Source of the DNA: Prosthecobacter sp. SYSU 5D2
Lineage (GTDB): Bacteria > Verrucomicrobiota > Verrucomicrobiia > Verrucomicrobiales > Verrucomicrobiaceae
NCBI RefSeq assembly: GCF_039655865.1
Contig: NZ_JBBYXL010000010.1
Location: 186,001-250,000 of the forward strand
Direction: 5' to 3'
Length of the DNA: 64,000 bases
Below are positions 44,298 to 53,925 of the stretch, piece by piece. The position numbers and the translations under genes are program-made. Below the pieces are notes generated by a model that saw only the letters and a list, made by a program, of their open reading frames with translations, ran no database searches and had not been told where the DNA came from. The number at the start of each line of letters is the position of its first letter. Positions within the stretch are counted from its first letter, which is position 1.

Positions 44298-45194
44298 TCA
44301 AGCCGCGATGGCTTCCAGGTAAAAATAAAAGACCGGGGCGGTGAACAGCAGGCTGTCAGTGAGGTCCAGGATGCCGCCGATGCCGGGGAAGGCATGGCCG
44401 GAGTCCTTGATGGAAGTGCAGCGTTTGATGACGGATTCCGCCAGATCCCCGGTGATGCCGGCAGCGCAGAGGACCGGTGCCAGGATGAGGCCGTGCAGCC
44501 AGGTCAACGGCAGGAGCTCCACAGGTTTCCACCACAGCATGATCACGGCCCCCGCAAAGGAGGTAATGAAGGCACCAGCCAGGCCTTCCCAGGATTTGGC
44601 CGGGCTGATGTGGGGGATCATCTTATGCTTCCCAAACACGACCCCAAAGGCATAGGCACCCATGTCGCTGAACTTGGTGACCATGACCAGGTAGATGACC
44701 AGAAACATGCCGGTGGCGGATTCGCCATCGCCTTTGAAATACATGAGGCGGGCGATGAAGCCGAAAAAGATGACCGTATAGACGACCCCGAAGACGGTGG
44801 AAAAAATGCGCTGGAGGGTGGCGGCGCCCTCGAGCTGATGGCGATAGCAGAGGAGGAAGGCCCCGTGTACACTGGCCGTCAGGGCGGCCAGTTCCAGCCA
44901 CATGGGCGGTGCCTGTTTATGGTTCATCACCCACCAGGTCATCGTGGCCCAGTAGGCCAGGCAGATGCCAAGGCCCAGCATGTTAAAGGAACGCGCGTGC
45001 TTTTCTGAACGCAGGAGGCGGAAGTATTCCACAGCACCTGCCACGCCAAAGAAACCGGTCAGCGCGATGAGCAGCCAGTCACTCTTCCATTTGAAGGCCA
45101 GCGTCAGGATGCCCCAGAGGATGAGGGTGCTGAAAAGCCGGGACGCAAAAACACGGCGCTTGCTGGCGGGAGGGGCGGCGGTTTCTTGGCTCAT
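44298..45194 (-). CDS. cdsA: Phosphatidate cytidylyltransferase
   Basis: Inner-membrane enzyme making CDP-diacylglycerol from phosphatidate and CTP. The 298-residue protein has about eight membrane segments and the core motifs GAYAFGVVFGKHKMIPHISPAKSWEG and GDLAESVIKRCTSIKDSGHAFPGIGGILDLTDS near the C-terminus. In the canonical signature the last part reads P-x-H-G-G-x-x-D-R-x-D; here the His is Ile and the Arg is Leu. The Asp residues that bind metal are kept. uppS, often next to cdsA, is not found here. The gene is probably the first of a cdsA-dxr unit. Confidence 0.9.
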   Translation of the reverse strand: MSQETAAPPASKRRVFASRLFSTLILWGILTLAFKWKSDWLLIALTGFFGVAGAVEYFRLLRSEKHARSFNMLGLGICLAYWATMTWWVMNHKQAPPMWLELAALTASVHGAFLLCYRHQLEGAATLQRIFSTVFGVVYTVIFFGFIARLMYFKGDGESATGMFLVIYLVMVTKFSDMGAYAFGVVFGKHKMIPHISPAKSWEGLAGAFITSFAGAVIMLWWKPVELLPLTWLHGLILAPVLCAAGITGDLAESVIKRCTSIKDSGHAFPGIGGILDLTDSLLFTAPVFYFYLEAIAA

Positions 45195-45342
45195 GCGGTC
45201 AGGGTCAAGGGGAGGAGGATGAAACCACTAGAAGCAGGTGAGAGGAAAACTGCAATCATCATTCCAGCAGGCGGCGTATCTCTTCGTGCCAAGCAGGGGG
45301 AAGCAAGCCTGTCAGATCCTGATAAAAAATGATATTTAAACT

Positions 45343-45358
45343 TGGCACGGATTTGGCT
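45343..45358 (+). promoter_or_regulatory. Sigma-54 (-24/-12) promoter of the PII gene
   Basis: TGGCAC, five bases, then TGGCT: this keeps the invariant GG and GC dinucleotides at the right spacing, with one mismatch (T to G) to the consensus TGGCAC-N5-TTGCT. It lies 96 bases before the ATG. Nitrogen-regulated sigma-54 control of PII genes is common. Confidence 0.6.
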
Positions 45359-45402
45359 TAGACAGGGTTTTACGATCTACGATGAAGAAAAATCACAAAT
45401 GA

Positions 45403-45801
<399 letters not shown>

Positions 45802-45831
45802 ATTTTTCCTCCAGAACCATCACTCAAGCAT

Positions 45832-45868
45832 ACCCGCCCGGTCCCGCCGAGGCGGGTTTTGCTTTTTT
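45832..45868 (+). terminator. Terminator of the PII gene
   Basis: CCCGCC and GGCGGG can pair (two alternative registers), followed by TTTTGCTTTTTT, 30 bases after the PII stop. The rest of the 314-base gap before the PhoH-family gene holds a further dyad, ACCTGGC/GCCAGGT, at 46041-46065, and no gene. Confidence 0.75.
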
Positions 45869-46115
45869 GGGGGCAGACCTGGAGGCAAGAACGGGAGGTC
45901 ACATCATCGGCACGTAAAAGTTCTTCACAAAAAAGAAATCATTGTGAACAAATGGCTTGTTGGATGCTCTACATTTTGAGAGCCTTTAATCAGCCCGTGA
46001 TTCATTCCACAAAATCACACAGCGGAGAGAGAGACCTGGCATTCCCAATGCGCCAGGTGAAAAAAGCCACCCCCACAGAGCAAGTCCACGCCCCTAACCC
46101 AACAACCCAACCTAC

Positions 46116-47672
46116 ATGGACCGCGACGATCATCCTGCCACCCTCGCCCCAACCCTGATCGAAAACCTGGACCTGGGCTCTGTGCCGCCTGGTCTGCGAT
46201 CTCCCTCTGCAAGGAAGCGGAAGTCTCCCACCAGCCACCGCCAATCCATGAGCCGGGTGGGTACCAAGACCTTTATCCTGGACACCAATGTCCTGCTGCA
46301 TGACCCGGCCTGCATCCACCGCTTTGCCGAGCACCACATCTGCATCCCGGTGGATGTGCTGAGCGAGCTGGACCGTTTTAAGAATGAAATGACGGAGCGC
46401 GGGGCCAATGCCCGTGAGGTACATCGTGCGCTGATGAAGACCTTTTCCGCACCGGATGCCTCCGTGACCGACGGGGTGAAGACAGCCGGCGGCGGCAACA
46501 TCCGCGTCGTGATCTATGACCCGGAGGCGGCCAAGCGCGTGCCCAGTGTGCAGGAGTTTGAGCGCATTTTTCCCAATATCGAAAAGGTGGACCACCGCAT
46601 CCTGGCCTGTGCCCTGTGGCTGCGGGAACAGATCAGCCCGCCGGTCATCCTGGTCAGCAAGGACCTGAACATGCAGCTCAAGGCTCGCGCGGTGGGCATT
46701 GAGTGTGAAGATTATCTGCATGACAAGGTGGAGCCGCGTGAGGTGTCCAACTTTGACATCGCCCGCCTGGACATCAGTTCTCATGAGATGCAGCGCTTCG
46801 CCAGCAGCGGGCGGCTGACGATTTCCGCCACGCGTATTGGCGACAATGTGGCCAATGATTATGTGCTGCTGATGTCGGGGGAAAAGGCCTCCATGCCGGC
46901 CAAGCTCAATGCCCAGGGGGAACTGGTGAGGCTGCTGCACACGCCGGAATCCATCAAGGTGGGCCAGGGCCGCAGCATCAAGCCGATGAATCTGGGCCAG
47001 GCCTGCCTGCTGGATGCGCTGCTGGATCCAGAGATCAGCCTGGTCACCTGCTATGGGCAGGCAGGCACCGGGAAAACGCTGCTCGCCGTGGCGGCGGGGC
47101 TTTCGCAAGTGTTTGGCCGCACCTATAATGGCCTCACCGTCAGCCGGCCCATCGTGGCCATGGGACAGACGGTCGGGTTTCTGCCCGGATCGCTTCAGGA
47201 AAAAATGCGCCCCTGGCTGCAGCCGGTCTATGATGCGCTGGATCTGCTGATGCGGCCGGTGGACAGCCAGCAGGGCCCGCAGCGGAAAAAGAACCGTTTC
47301 CTGCCGGAGAAACCGCCCGCGCACCCGGAAACCAGCGCCCCGTATGACGGGCTGATCCAACAGGGAGTGATCGAGATCGAGGCCCTGTGCTACATCCGTG
47401 GCCGCAGCATCCCGGACCGCTTTTTTATCCTGGACGAGGCGCAGCAGCTCACGCCGCTGGAGGCGAAGACCGTGGTTACCCGTATGTCGCGCGGCTCCAA
47501 GCTCGTGCTGGTGGGGGATCCGGCGCAGATTGACAACCCCTATGTGGACAGCCGCTCCAACGGCCTGGTTTACACCCGGCAGCGCATGCGCGGCCAGTCC
47601 TTCGCCGCTCATGTACCCCTGGCCAAGGGTGAAAGGAGCCCTCTGGCGGAGGCTGGCGCGCGGCTGCTTTAA
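46116..47672 (+). CDS. PhoH family protein with PIN domain
   Basis: A 518-residue cytoplasmic protein joining a PIN nuclease domain (residues 50-200, KTFILDTNVLLHDP and later Asp residues VSKDLNMQLKARA) to a PhoH-type P-loop domain (280-515). Walker A is GQAGTGKT near 314; QTVGFLPGSLQEKMRPWLQPVYDAL and FFILDEAQQLTPLEAKTVVTRMSRGSKLVLVGDPAQID are PhoH hallmarks. Proteins of this PIN-PhoH type act as RNA-unwinding nucleases or in stress. An internal ATG at 46248, just before the PIN domain, is an alternative start; the first 44 residues are Pro/Ser-rich. Confidence 0.92.
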   Translation: MDRDDHPATLAPTLIENLDLGSVPPGLRSPSARKRKSPTSHRQSMSRVGTKTFILDTNVLLHDPACIHRFAEHHICIPVDVLSELDRFKNEMTERGANAREVHRALMKTFSAPDASVTDGVKTAGGGNIRVVIYDPEAAKRVPSVQEFERIFPNIEKVDHRILACALWLREQISPPVILVSKDLNMQLKARAVGIECEDYLHDKVEPREVSNFDIARLDISSHEMQRFASSGRLTISATRIGDNVANDYVLLMSGEKASMPAKLNAQGELVRLLHTPESIKVGQGRSIKPMNLGQACLLDALLDPEISLVTCYGQAGTGKTLLAVAAGLSQVFGRTYNGLTVSRPIVAMGQTVGFLPGSLQEKMRPWLQPVYDALDLLMRPVDSQQGPQRKKNRFLPEKPPAHPETSAPYDGLIQQGVIEIEALCYIRGRSIPDRFFILDEAQQLTPLEAKTVVTRMSRGSKLVLVGDPAQIDNPYVDSRSNGLVYTRQRMRGQSFAAHVPLAKGERSPLAEAGARLL

Positions 47673-47794
47673 TGGAAAAGCGCTGTTTCTAGAAAAAATA
47701 ACTGAAACTGTGTGCAAGGCTCCGCGTTTAATGGCGCGCAGGGATCGTTGATCTCAACCCCCTTTGCCAAACCAAACAGAACAAACGAACAATC

Positions 47795-48082
47795 ATGAAA
47801 GCGATCGCCACGATCCTCTCCGTGCTGGCCCTTGCCAGCTTCACCGCCAACGCCGCCGAAGAAGGCGCCAAGAAAAAGGCTGATCCAGCCAAGGCATTCG
47901 CCAAGATGGACGCCAACAGCGACGGCTCCCTCAGCAAGGAAGAATTCATGGCCTCCCCACAGGCCAAGAAAGACGCTGCCAAGGCTGAAAAAGGCTTCGG
48001 CATGAAGGACAAGGACAAGGACGGCAAGCTCAGCAAGGAAGAGTTCACCGCCGCTCCGAAGAAAAAGAAGAAGGACGCCTGA
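47795..48082 (+). CDS. Exported EF-hand protein
   Basis: A 95-residue protein with a signal peptide (MKAIATILSVLALASFTANA) and two EF-hand loops, DANSDGSLSKEEF and DKDKDGKLSKEEF, each with the D-x-D/N-x-D-G spacing needed for calcium. The rest is Lys/Ala-rich. Small Lys-rich EF-hand proteins are frequent in Planctomycetota and Verrucomicrobiota; the role is presumably calcium binding in the periplasm. A terminator follows, so it is a single-gene unit. Confidence 0.85.
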   Translation: MKAIATILSVLALASFTANAAEEGAKKKADPAKAFAKMDANSDGSLSKEEFMASPQAKKDAAKAEKGFGMKDKDKDGKLSKEEFTAAPKKKKKDA

Positions 48083-48126
48083 TTCACTTTGAGGGTGGCG
48101 ACCCAACCCCGCCACTTTCAATACCG

Positions 48127-48158
48127 AGCCGTACCCACCAACCTGGGTGCGGCTTTTT
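48127..48158 (+). terminator. Terminator of the EF-hand gene
   Basis: AGCCG-t-ACCCA pairs with TGGGT-g-CGGCT around a six-base loop, followed by a T-run. It ends about 75 bases after the stop codon. Confidence 0.8.
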
Positions 48159-48217
48159 CCGTTTTGCACCCGTTTCTGAAAGCCTGTGCACCCACGGGAC
48201 GAAATAGTTTTTCTACC

Positions 48218-50545
48218 ATGCGCCTGCCCCTCCTTTTTCTGACAGCTTTTTCTTCCTCTCTCCTGGGGGCGGTGGATTACAGCACAGAGATCAAACCGCT
48301 GCTGCAAATCCACTGCGTGAAGTGCCATGGAGCCACCACGCAGAAGGCGAAGCTGCGGCTGGACACTGCCGCCGCTGCGATCCACGGGGGAGGGCGGGGA
48401 GCCGCCGTGCTGCCCGGCAAGGCGGAGGCCAGTCTGCTGTTTCAAGCCGTGGCAGGCACGCACGATGAAATTTCCCAGATGCCGTATAAGCGGGGGCCGC
48501 TGGATTCGGTGCAGATGGGGCTGATCCGGCAATGGATCGCCGAAGGTGCCCAGGCGCCGGAGGATGAAAAACCCAGCGATGACCGGCACTGGGCCTACAT
48601 CTCCCCGCAAAAGCCGGAAGCGGCTCCGCCGAAAGGCATGCATCCCATTGACCATTTTATCCGCGCCCGGCTGCACCAGGAGGGCCTGGAGCCATCCCCC
48701 GCTGCAGATCCGGAAACGCTGATCCGAAGGCTGCATCTGGACCTCACCGGGCTGCCGCCTTCGCCAAAGGAAGTGCAGGCCTTTGTCAAAAAATTCGCCA
48801 GTACGCCCAAAGCCTATGCCGCAGAAGTGAACAAGCTGCTCAGCAGCCCGCACTACGGGGAGCGCTGGGGCCGCTGGTGGCTGGACCAGGCGCGGTATGC
48901 GGACAGCAACGGCTACAGTATTGACGCGCCGCGCAGCATCTGGCCGTATCGTGACTGGGTCATCAACGCGCTGAATGCGGACATGCCTTTTGACCAGTTT
49001 AGCATTGAGCAGCTTGCCGGTGACATGCTGCCGGAGCCGACGGAGAGCCAGCGCATCGCCACCGGGTTCCATCGCAATACGCAGATTAACGGGGAAGGGG
49101 GCATTGATAAGGAGCAGTTCCGCATTGAGTCCGTCTTTGACCGGGTGGCCACCACCGGCACGGTCTGGCTGGGCCTGACCATCGGTTGTGCGCAGTGCCA
49201 CGATCACAAATTCGATGCCATCAGCCATGAGGAGTATTTTCAATTTTTCGCCTTCCTGAACAACCAGGAAGAGCCCACGATGAAGGTTGCTGATCCTTCA
49301 TTGAATGTTGAAAAGCTGGAGGCCGAACAAAAAGTTCTTCAAGAAAAAATCGCCGCCCACATTGCCGCGCATCAGGCGGAGTTCAGCGAGTGGGAGACGG
49401 AGCTTTCTGATGCAGCGCGCTCGCAGCTTCCTAAAGACCGCCAGTCCACCCTGAAGCGCCCGGTGAAAGACCGCAGTCTCACGCAACAGCGCCTGCTCTT
49501 TGCCAGCGGCCCCGGCGCGGCGGACCAGGTGTTCCGCTCCTTCAATGAGCGCTACATGGAAATCACCGGTCTGCTGACTAAAGGCACCACCACCATGGTC
49601 ATGAAAGAGCTGCCGGAGCCGCGCAAGACCACGCTGTTTATCAAAGGAGACTTCACCCGCCCTGCTGCGGAGCAAAAGCCCGCCGTGCCTGCGGTGTTGC
49701 ATGATCTGGATGTGCCCAATCCGGACCGTCTGGACCTGGCCAGATGGCTGGTCAGCCGTGACAATCCGCTGACGGCGCGGGTCATCGTCAACCGCATCTG
49801 GCAGCAGTACTTCGGCGGCGGCCTGGTGGATACGGAGAATGATTTCGGCACCATGGGCAGTCTGCCCACGCACCCGGAACTGCTGGACTGGCTGGCGGTG
49901 GAATTCATGGAAAGCGGCTGGAGCCTCAAGCACATGCACCGCCTCATCGTCACCAGCCAGACGTATCAGCAGACGAGTTCCCTGCCTGCGGACCGTTCAT
50001 CCAAGGCCCTGGCCGTGGACGTGAACAACCAGCTTCTCTGGCGGCAAAACCGGCTGCGCCTGGATGCGGAGATCGTCCGCGATGTCTGTCTGACAGCCAG
50101 CGGTCTGCTGGAGCCGAAGCTCGGCGGCCCGCCGGTGTATCCGCCCATTCCGGAAGGAGTACTGAGCCTGGGACAGGTGAAGCGTACCTGGCCGCTGAGC
50201 AAGGGAGCGGATCGCTACCGGCGTGGTCTTTACACCTTTGTTTTCCGTGCCACCCCGCCGCCTGGACTGAGCGTCTTTGATGCGCCGGACGGTTTCAGCA
50301 CCTGCACCCGCAGGCTGCGCAGCAACACGCCGCTGCAAGCCCTGACCCTCCTCAATGACAGCTCCTTTGTGGAGTTCGCGCAGGCATTGGAAAAGATCGT
50401 GAAAACGGACGGCCTGGATGCGGCTTTTCAACGCTGCACGGCGCGGCTGCCGACCGCTGATGAACGCGCCACATTGAGCCGACTCCAGCCGCAGGAAATC
50501 GCCCGTGTGCTGCTGAATCTGGATGAGACGATCACGCGGGAATGA
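48218..50545 (+). CDS. Exported planctomycete-type cytochrome/DUF1549/DUF1553 protein
   Basis: A 775-residue periplasmic protein. It has a signal peptide ([17 protein letters not shown]), then a planctomycete-type cytochrome c domain (about 20-110) with heme site CVKCH, DUF1549 (about 130-330, with [38 protein letters not shown] and [10 protein letters not shown]), a helical linker, and DUF1553 (about 500-760, [27 protein letters not shown]). The ATG at 48218 matches the signal peptide; the open frame upstream crosses the terminator of the previous gene. Normally the partner is a DUF1501 gene, but none is adjacent. A Gfo/Idh/MocA and a DUF1080 gene lie nearby, suggesting polysaccharide or sugar catabolism. 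Confidence 0.92.
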   Translation: MRLPLLFLTAFSSSLLGAVDYSTEIKPLLQIHCVKCHGATTQKAKLRLDTAAAAIHGGGRGAAVLPGKAEASLLFQAVAGTHDEISQMPYKRGPLDSVQMGLIRQWIAEGAQAPEDEKPSDDRHWAYISPQKPEAAPPKGMHPIDHFIRARLHQEGLEPSPAADPETLIRRLHLDLTGLPPSPKEVQAFVKKFASTPKAYAAEVNKLLSSPHYGERWGRWWLDQARYADSNGYSIDAPRSIWPYRDWVINALNADMPFDQFSIEQLAGDMLPEPTESQRIATGFHRNTQINGEGGIDKEQFRIESVFDRVATTGTVWLGLTIGCAQCHDHKFDAISHEEYFQFFAFLNNQEEPTMKVADPSLNVEKLEAEQKVLQEKIAAHIAAHQAEFSEWETELSDAARSQLPKDRQSTLKRPVKDRSLTQQRLLFASGPGAADQVFRSFNERYMEITGLLTKGTTTMVMKELPEPRKTTLFIKGDFTRPAAEQKPAVPAVLHDLDVPNPDRLDLARWLVSRDNPLTARVIVNRIWQQYFGGGLVDTENDFGTMGSLPTHPELLDWLAVEFMESGWSLKHMHRLIVTSQTYQQTSSLPADRSSKALAVDVNNQLLWRQNRLRLDAEIVRDVCLTASGLLEPKLGGPPVYPPIPEGVLSLGQVKRTWPLSKGADRYRRGLYTFVFRATPPPGLSVFDAPDGFSTCTRRLRSNTPLQALTLLNDSSFVEFAQALEKIVKTDGLDAAFQRCTARLPTADERATLSRLQPQEIARVLLNLDETITRE

Positions 50546-50579
50546 CTGGACGTGACAACGTTTCTGGTTAGACTGAGGC

Positions 50580-50813
50580 ATGCGCCAAGTTCGTCGTTAT
50601 CTTCTTTTGCTTTGGCTGGCCGCAGAAAGTGCGCTGGCCGGATTGGGATTTTTTGTCCTGGCCAAGAGCTTGTTCAGCGCTGAAATCTTGCCCAAGAACC
50701 AGGTGACGGCCACTGTGGTCTGTATGCTGCTGCTTTGTGTGGTGTTCGGTTCACTTTGGAGCCACGCGCGGGCGGAGAAACCTGAACGGCGGATTTCTGC
50801 GGAGCGGGAGTAA
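50580..50813 (+). CDS. Small membrane protein of unknown function
   Basis: A 77-residue protein with two hydrophobic segments (YLLLLWLAAESALAGLGFFVLA and VTATVVCMLLLCVVFGSLW) and a charged C-terminal tail. No family was recognised. It starts 34 bases after the preceding gene and may be cotranscribed with it. The call rests on the hydrophobic pattern and the lack of any competing frame. Confidence 0.5.
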   Translation: MRQVRRYLLLLWLAAESALAGLGFFVLAKSLFSAEILPKNQVTATVVCMLLLCVVFGSLWSHARAEKPERRISAERE

Positions 50814-50888
50814 GCGGTGCTGCCAAGGCAAAGACTTGAGTCTTGCCCCTCTGTACCGCACTCCATGACGCTCCGCGACTTCCCTGCC

Positions 50889-52340
50889 TTACACAGATTC
50901 CGGGACGGCAAACCCTTCACGGTACTCGCGCTTCAGCAGGGCCAGGGCTTCGGGGGTGGCGGACTCACCGATGAAGGTTTCTTTTTCGGTATCAATCTCC
51001 AGGATGGGGCCGACGCGGACGTCACCGTCTTTCAAGGTCACCTCATTGGCCTTGAGATGAGCGGGCAGGTCTTCGATGACTTCCTGCCAGGGCTGGAAGT
51101 CTTTGAGACGGGACTTGGCCAGATCCAGATCGCCTGACTGGCCGAGCCTGTAGGAGATGTTGCCCAGATGGCACCAGGCGCTGGAGAAGTGGATCTGCTC
51201 GATCTCGGCCTTGAGGTCGCTGGTTTTGCGGGAGCGTACGGCGGAGATGAAATTGGCCGCGTGGGTGCTGCCGCCGTCGCCTTTAAATTTCTGGATGACC
51301 TTGCCCTCCGGATCATGGGCAGAGCCGCCGCCACGCCCGCCGGCGTAGTAGCCGCCCTCGCACTCGATGACGAGGAAGGCGCTGGTGCGGCGGCGGAGAT
51401 AGACGTCCGGCGCTTTCATGCCTTTCTGGCGGGGCAGGTTATGAACGTCCATGATGACGGGCACCACGCCGGTGTCATAATAGAGGAAGTGGGTATTGGG
51501 TGTCTCGCCAGCATCGTTCCAGCCATAACGTCCGCCGCCTGCCAGCACGCGCTTGGGCAGGGTGACCTTGTCGCGGAAGACCACGTTGCGCAGGTCATCC
51601 AGAATATGGGGGCCCCAGTTGCCCAGCTCCCCGTTGCCGGTGTTCCAGTTCCAGTGCCAGTCGTAGTGGAATTTTTCCCGCAGGATGGGCTCGTCCTGGG
51701 CCGGGCCTAACCAGAGATTGTAGTCCACAGTCGTGGGCGGTGTGAGCGGGGTGTCGCGCTTGCCGATGGTGGCGCGCATGCCGTAGTGGTTGCAGCGGAC
51801 ATACTTCATCTTGCCCAATGCGCCGGTGTCCAGATAGGCCTTCAGCTCGTCATGAAATGGGTCGCTCCGCTGCTGCGTGCCGCCCTGGACGATGCGGTTG
51901 TATTTGCGCGCAGCCGCCACGAGCTGGCGGCCTTCCCAGATGTTATGGGAAATGGGTTTTTCCACATAGACATCCTTGCCTGCCTGGCAGGCCCAGATGG
52001 ATGCCAGCACATGCCAGTGGTTGCCGGTGGAGACGATGACGGCATCAATGCTTTTGTCATCCATCACATGGCGCAGGTCCTGGGTGGTCTTCGCATTGGG
52101 AAAGGCCTGCTTGGCGCGGTCCAGCGCCACGGTATCAGGATCACAAACATACGCGATTTCCACTCCGGGTACCTTGGCGAACCGTTTGGCATTGCCCGTG
52201 CCCTGGCCGCCGACGCCGATGGCGGCCACGCGGACCGTTTCATTGGCCCCCAGAACCCGCGAGGCGGAAAGGGCGGTGGCGGCAAGCGCCGTGTGACGGA
52301 GAAATGTACGACGGCTCGTGAAGGCGGGTTGGCGGTTCAT
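50889..52340 (-). CDS. Tat-exported Gfo/Idh/MocA family oxidoreductase
   Basis: A 483-residue NAD(P)-dependent sugar oxidoreductase with a twin-arginine leader (TSRRTFLRHTALAATALSASRVLGA). The Rossmann motif VAAIGVGGQGTGNAKRF is at about 36-52, followed by AYVCDPD and the family motif VYVEKPISHNIWEGRQLVAAAR with the catalytic-site Lys. The C-terminal GFO_IDH_MocA-like half (GNWGPHILDDLRNVVF, SAFLVIECEGGYYAGGRGGG) fits the long exported subfamily of Planctomycetota and Verrucomicrobiota. These often oxidise sugars to keto-sugars, which the neighbouring DUF1080 (3-keto-disaccharide hydrolase) family can then cleave. Confidence 0.92.
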   Translation of the reverse strand: MNRQPAFTSRRTFLRHTALAATALSASRVLGANETVRVAAIGVGGQGTGNAKRFAKVPGVEIAYVCDPDTVALDRAKQAFPNAKTTQDLRHVMDDKSIDAVIVSTGNHWHVLASIWACQAGKDVYVEKPISHNIWEGRQLVAAARKYNRIVQGGTQQRSDPFHDELKAYLDTGALGKMKYVRCNHYGMRATIGKRDTPLTPPTTVDYNLWLGPAQDEPILREKFHYDWHWNWNTGNGELGNWGPHILDDLRNVVFRDKVTLPKRVLAGGGRYGWNDAGETPNTHFLYYDTGVVPVIMDVHNLPRQKGMKAPDVYLRRRTSAFLVIECEGGYYAGGRGGGSAHDPEGKVIQKFKGDGGSTHAANFISAVRSRKTSDLKAEIEQIHFSSAWCHLGNISYRLGQSGDLDLAKSRLKDFQPWQEVIEDLPAHLKANEVTLKDGDVRVGPILEIDTEKETFIGESATPEALALLKREYREGFAVPESV

Positions 52341-52378
52341 GGTGGTTTTCTTTTATGAAACTCCGCTTCCCGCTTCAA

Positions 52379-52412
52379 CAAAAAAAAGCCCGCCCTGGAT
52401 TCCAGGGCGGGC
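52379..52412 (-). terminator. Terminator of the DUF1080 gene
   Basis: GCCCGCCCTGG and CCAGGGCGGGC form a perfect 11-bp stem with a three-base loop. On the minus strand it is followed by nine or more T; on the plus strand a short T-run also follows. Confidence 0.9.
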
Positions 52413-52451
52413 CGATTTTTAAGGGGCCAAATTGCGGCCAGGAGGCAAGTT

Positions 52452-53888
52452 CTACAGCTTCTTTACGCGGAAGCTGCGGAAGCCGACGGGGTCATTGTGA
52501 CCGGCGAAGCCGATGAAGCCGCTCTTCTTGTCCAGGCCTTTTGGGGTCTGCTTGGGGTCCAGCTTGCTGCGGTCCACTTCGTCCAGATTGGCATCCAGGA
52601 TCTTCGTGCCGTTCAGGGTCACGGTGATGTGGTTGCCTTTGACGGTGACTTCCTGGTAGTTCCATTCGCCGACGGGGCGGAGGTAGCCGTGCTTGGCACC
52701 GATGAGGTGATAAATGGAGCCGTGATACTGGTATTCCTTGAGGCCGGGTTTGCCTGCGGCAGCCATTTTGGCGTTGTAGCCGTCGCTATCAATGACCTGG
52801 ATCTCCAGGCCGCCGGCGGCTGCATTGCCTTCCAGGCCGGTGCGCAGGGCGATGCCGTTGTTGCCGGCTGGCGGGAGGATGAATTCGGTGCGGATGACGC
52901 AGTCGCCGAATTCTTCCTTGCTCAGCAGGTTGCCGCCTTTGCCGGATTTGCAGTAGATGGCGCCGTCCTTCATCTCATAGTTTTCCACGGAACCCTGCCA
53001 GTTGCTCAGGTCCTTGCCGTTGACCATTTCGGTGAAACCTTCCTCATCGGCGGCCAGGGCTTTGTTAGCCTCCTCAGGGCTGATTTCACGGATGAAAACA
53101 TTGCGCCAGCGGATCTCGCTGCCGTGCGTCTGGAGCTGGATAGGGCCTTTGGCGAAGGCGGGGTCCTTCATGAATCCGGCGGGTTTTGGCGGAGCCACTT
53201 CGCCTTCCTTCGGCTTCACGTAGGCCAGGTAACCGGCCTTTTTGTTGGCGAAGAAGTTTTCCAGCACGGCATTGTCCACCACCTTTTCACCATTGAAGAT
53301 GATGGTCACGCGCTCGCCGATCATGGTGATTTTGAAGCTGTTCCACTCGCCCAGCGGCTTGTCCATTTTCTTGCTCGGGTCCTTGCCAGGAGCTCCGGAG
53401 CTGTTGTTCCAGAGACCGCCTGAGCCCTTGGCGCGGCCGAGGCCTTTGGGATCTTCTTCATTCGGATCCCAGATCTGCACCTGGGGAATGCCGCGCAGGT
53501 AAACGCCGCTGTCACCCAGGGGCAGCGCCTTGTATTCCAGCAGCAGTTCAAAGTCGCCGTAGTCCTTGTCGGTGGTCAGGTACAGGCCTTTGCCATCATT
53601 GACCAGCTCGCCGTTGTCCACGGACCAGTGGGCGTTGATGTGGTCTTCGGCAGGGTTGCCCTTTTTGTCCAAGGCACCGCCTTCGACAGATTTCTTTTTG
53701 TAGTCCGCCTGCTCCTCAGGCGACATGGCCCAGAGCTCGCTAGGATCACGGGTGCCCCAGCCATACCAGCCGGAGAGGTCCTTGCCGTTAAAAAGGGCCG
53801 TGAAACCCTCCGGTGGAACATTGTTTTCAGCACGCAACCCGGCCATGGCGGCCAGGGCTAGCAAAGAGGTAAAAAACGGTACTTTCAT
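52452..53888 (-). CDS. Exported protein with two DUF1080 (3-keto-disaccharide hydrolase) domains
   Basis: A 478-residue secreted protein. After a signal peptide (FFTSLLALAAMAGLRAE) come two related concanavalin-like domains: residues 24-275 (GFTALFNGKDLSGWYGWG ... LYLTTDKDYGDFELLLEYKALPLGDSGVYLRG) and 283-478 (GFTEMVNGKDLSNWQG ... GGNLLSKEEFGDCVIRTEFILPPAGNNGIALRTG). The repeated NGKDLSxW and GDFxLxxEY strands show internal duplication. The family hydrolyses 3-keto sugars made by Gfo/Idh/MocA enzymes, one of which is encoded next door in the same direction beyond a terminator. Confidence 0.92.
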   Translation of the reverse strand: MKVPFFTSLLALAAMAGLRAENNVPPEGFTALFNGKDLSGWYGWGTRDPSELWAMSPEEQADYKKKSVEGGALDKKGNPAEDHINAHWSVDNGELVNDGKGLYLTTDKDYGDFELLLEYKALPLGDSGVYLRGIPQVQIWDPNEEDPKGLGRAKGSGGLWNNSSGAPGKDPSKKMDKPLGEWNSFKITMIGERVTIIFNGEKVVDNAVLENFFANKKAGYLAYVKPKEGEVAPPKPAGFMKDPAFAKGPIQLQTHGSEIRWRNVFIREISPEEANKALAADEEGFTEMVNGKDLSNWQGSVENYEMKDGAIYCKSGKGGNLLSKEEFGDCVIRTEFILPPAGNNGIALRTGLEGNAAAGGLEIQVIDSDGYNAKMAAAGKPGLKEYQYHGSIYHLIGAKHGYLRPVGEWNYQEVTVKGNHITVTLNGTKILDANLDEVDRSKLDPKQTPKGLDKKSGFIGFAGHNDPVGFRSFRVKKL

Positions 53889-53925
53889 GTGGAAGAAGGG
53901 AGTCGGGCGCTGGGAGGGCGATCTT

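Noticed and set aside
43341-45008. 555-codon frame opposite dxr and cdsA
   Set aside because: It runs across two genuine genes on the other strand and has no motif.
46002-47717. 571-codon frame opposite the PIN-PhoH gene
   Set aside because: Antisense shadow; the P-loop gene on the plus strand is unambiguous.
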